This document shows positions 5,892 through 6,863 of a stretch of 6,863 nt of DNA, one piece after another. The notes below the pieces were generated by a model. The model saw only the letters and a list, made by a program, of their open reading frames with translations, did not search any database and had not been told where the DNA came from. Position 1 is the first letter of the stretch, and each line of letters opens with the position of its first letter. Location of the stretch: contig DKEW01000003.1 of assembly GCA_002452265.1 (NCBI GenBank), forward strand, positions 1 to 6,863. Reading direction: 5' to 3'. This DNA is from Pelobacter sp. UBA6812 (GTDB taxonomy: Bacteria; Desulfobacterota; Desulfuromonadia; Desulfuromonadales; Syntrophotaleaceae). The translations under genes were made by a program, and so were the position numbers.

Positions 5892-6326
5892 TTACTGCTT
5901 GCATCGCAGAAGTTTGCGGCCTGCCTCAAAAAGAATTTCAACCTTGTTGGGGGGAAAGATCTCCACCACGATCCCGACGCCAAAGATAGGATGACTTACC
6001 GCCTCTTTGACCTTGAAAGAACGGTCCATATTATAGGCTACCGCCTGTCCGGACTGAAGTTGCGTAGCGATTTGTTGCCACTGCTCGGCGTCTTGCTGAA
6101 TCGCCTTGGGTTTGCGAGGCGTGCCTGGCTGACGGGTTTTGGCCGTTGTCGCCTTGGGGGCGCTCTTGACTTTGGGAGCCCGGTAGTTGTGGTCCCCGTC
6201 ACAGGTATTGCACCGCACCCTTACCGGTACAGTGCCAACCAGGGCGATAATGGTGTGGTTTGTCACGGCCTTGCAACGGGTGCAACGTGCCTCGATAAAA
6301 TCTCCTGCCGTCAACTGCTTACTCAT
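5892..6326 (-). CDS. Small zinc-ribbon protein with basic linker and Tudor-like C-terminal domain (uncharacterised)
   Basis: I do not recognise a named family. The 144-residue product has three visible parts. Residues 15-42 hold two CxxC knuckles (C15/C18 and C39/C42) in a zinc-ribbon arrangement, ending CNTCDGDHNYR. Residues 50-75 are a Lys/Arg/Ala/Pro/Thr-rich linker (APKVKSAPKATTAKTRQPG) that resembles histone H1-type tails. Residues 104-144 are a compact beta-rich segment, VKEAVSHPIFGVGIVVEI, then KVEILFEAGRKLLRC. This pattern of HPxFGxGxV followed by VxFExGxxxL is like the Tudor-like C-terminal domain of PcrA/UvrD. The Gln-rich stretch 77-94 may be helical. A nucleic-acid- or RNA-polymerase-associated role is inferred from these parts only. 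The ATG at 6326 is chosen because GAGGAG lies 4 bp upstream; an in-frame ATG at 6389 would add 21 residues but would translate through a hairpin. The gene stands between ppdK and nfi, all on the same strand. Confidence 0.82.
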   Translation of the reverse strand: MSKQLTAGDFIEARCTRCKAVTNHTIIALVGTVPVRVRCNTCDGDHNYRAPKVKSAPKATTAKTRQPGTPRKPKAIQQDAEQWQQIATQLQSGQAVAYNMDRSFKVKEAVSHPIFGVGIVVEIFPPNKVEILFEAGRKLLRCKQ

Positions 6327-6330
6327 ACAT

Positions 6331-6336
6331 CTCCTC
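6331..6336 (-). promoter_or_regulatory. Ribosome binding site that decides the zinc-ribbon gene start
   Basis: GAGGAG on the minus strand is 4 bp before the ATG at 6326. An overlapping ATG at 6330 is out of frame and would stop after three codons. The site favours the 144-residue product over the 165-residue one starting at 6389. Confidence 0.7.
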
Positions 6337-6345
6337 AAGACAACG

Positions 6346-6374
6346 AAAAAACCACAGGAAACGCGACCCTGTGG
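6346..6374 (-). terminator. Rho-independent terminator-like hairpin in the leader of the zinc-ribbon gene
   Basis: On the minus strand a perfect 7-bp stem CCACAGG/CCTGTGG (6374-6368 and 6358-6352) with a 9-nt loop is followed directly by six T residues (6351-6346). It lies 9 bp before the Shine-Dalgarno and downstream of a good predicted promoter, so it could act as an attenuator or as a second stop for ppdK read-through. Confidence 0.6.
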
Positions 6375-6400
6375 CACAGCGTAGTACATATTTTTTCAAA

Positions 6401-6428
6401 CTTATCACCCCTGCAGAGACACTGTCAA
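6401..6428 (-). promoter_or_regulatory. Predicted sigma-70 promoter of the zinc-ribbon gene
   Basis: On the minus strand there is a perfect -35 box TTGACA (6428-6423), a 16-bp spacer and a -10 box GATAAG (6406-6401; 4 of 6). It sits between the ppdK terminator and the zinc-ribbon gene. The start would be near 6394, giving a leader of about 65-70 nt that contains the terminator-like hairpin. Confidence 0.5.
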
Positions 6429-6446
6429 GGGCGTCACAAATCGTAT

Positions 6447-6461
6447 CCAGCGCATCGCTGG
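6447..6461. repeat. Short perfect dyad CCAGCG-CAT-CGCTGG upstream of the predicted promoter
   Basis: Six-base arms around a 3-base centre, 19 bp upstream of the -35 box of the zinc-ribbon promoter. There is no T-tract on the minus strand. It could be a protein-binding site or a small hairpin without function. Confidence 0.35.
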
Positions 6462-6465
6462 AATT

Positions 6466-6499
6466 AAAAGCGGCCCCCGATCGATTTTCAGGGGCCGCT
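6466..6499 (-). terminator. Rho-independent terminator of ppdK
   Basis: A perfect GC-rich 9-bp stem AGCGGCCCC/GGGGCCGCT (6499-6491 and 6477-6469) with a 13-nt loop is followed on the minus strand by TTTTAATT. It starts 32 bp after the ppdK stop codon, the expected place for its terminator. Confidence 0.8.
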
Positions 6500-6531
6500 G
6501 ACTTTCACCTTTTTAGGGAGGGGGGAGTTAC

Positions 6532-6863
6532 TTACCCTCGTTCCTCAAGCAAAGCCGCATGGGCTGCTGCGAGCCGGGCAATAGGTACCCGATAGGGAGA
6601 GCAGGAAACGTAGTCCAGCCCGGTGTTGTGGCAGAAGATAACACTGGCGGGATCACCACCATGCTCACCACAAATCCCCAGTTTAATGCCGGGTCGAGTC
6701 GCACGACCCTTTTCGCAACCGATACGCACCAACTGCCCCACTCCGTCCTGATCGAGGACCACAAACGGATCGTTGGGAAGAATATCACGCTGCACGTAGA
6801 ACGGCAGGAACTTTCCGGCATCGTCGCGCGACAGCCCGAAGGTGGTCTGGGTCAGGTCATTGG
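6532..6863 (-). CDS. ppdK: Pyruvate, phosphate dikinase, C-terminal end (partial)
   Basis: PPDK interconverts pyruvate + ATP + Pi and PEP + AMP + PPi; in anaerobes it works in gluconeogenesis or pyrophosphate-linked glycolysis. The window holds the last 109 complete residues, which form the end of the PEP/pyruvate-binding TIM barrel. Recognised motifs are NDLTQTTFGLSRDDAG at the window edge, PFVVLDQDGVGQLV, then GICGEHGGDPASVIFC, which includes the catalytic cysteine (Cys831 in the Clostridium symbiosum enzyme), and the terminal NTGLDYVSCSPYRVPIARLA. The ERG end and length after the cysteine are normal, so the C-terminus is complete; the rest of the gene lies beyond the right edge. A strong terminator follows. 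The presence of the CGEHGGDP form distinguishes it from PEP synthase and enzyme I. Identification is very secure. Confidence 0.96.
   Translation of the reverse strand, partial: NDLTQTTFGLSRDDAGKFLPFYVQRDILPNDPFVVLDQDGVGQLVRIGCEKGRATRPGIKLGICGEHGGDPASVIFCHNTGLDYVSCSPYRVPIARLAAAHAALLEERG

Noticed and set aside
6327..6389. Upstream ATG giving a 165-residue zinc-ribbon protein
   Set aside because: The extra 21 residues are encoded across a terminator hairpin, and a good Shine-Dalgarno marks the ATG at 6326. Near-leaderless initiation at 6389 is not excluded but is less likely.
5991..6467. 158-codon open frame on the + strand opposite the zinc-ribbon gene
   Set aside because: It is antisense to a gene with clear CxxC motifs and ribosome binding site, spans two terminators, and its translation shows no recognisable family.
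6528..6821. 97-codon minus-strand frame overlapping the ppdK end
   Set aside because: The adjacent frame contains the catalytic CGEHGGDP region of PPDK and continues open to the window edge, so this one is a shadow.

Overview
The window reads as an ordinary chromosomal segment from a Gram-negative, probably anaerobic bacterium of moderately high GC. The proteins look most like those of the deltaproteobacterial Desulfuromonadales (Pelobacter/Desulfuromonas/Geobacter-like). That placement is inferred from protein character and gene content, not from a search. There is no mobile element, CRISPR array, rRNA or tRNA. All larger genes appear intact except the two cut by the window edges.

Left part (1-2734, + strand): the 3' end of thiH (2-iminoacetate synthase) overlaps by 11 bp a ThiE/TenI-family gene of the thiamine pathway. 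After an 88-bp gap comes a large SLC13/DASS-type permease with two RCK_C (TrkA-C) domains inserted between its membrane halves. Middle part: a rhomboid intramembrane protease lies convergently on the - strand (2770-3525). It is separated by a 222-bp divergent promoter region from a + strand pair, a TRIC-type cation channel (TTG start) and a FAHD1-like fumarylacetoacetate-hydrolase-family enzyme, spaced 21 bp apart. Right part (5077-6863, - strand, read right to left): the 3' end of pyruvate phosphate dikinase (ppdK) with its terminator, a small zinc-ribbon protein with an H1-like basic linker and a Tudor-like C-terminus, then endonuclease V (nfi).

The genes are mostly housekeeping: thiamine thiazole synthesis, anion and cation transport, membrane proteolysis, removal of acylpyruvate or oxaloacetate-type metabolites, repair of deaminated DNA, and pyruvate/PEP interconversion. 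No single multi-gene novel system is evident. The parts most worth a second look are the uncharacterised zinc-ribbon protein, a terminator-like hairpin between its predicted promoter and its ribosome binding site, a 56-bp nested inverted repeat between it and nfi, and a ThiE/TenI protein that lacks one of the metal-binding aspartates of classical ThiE.
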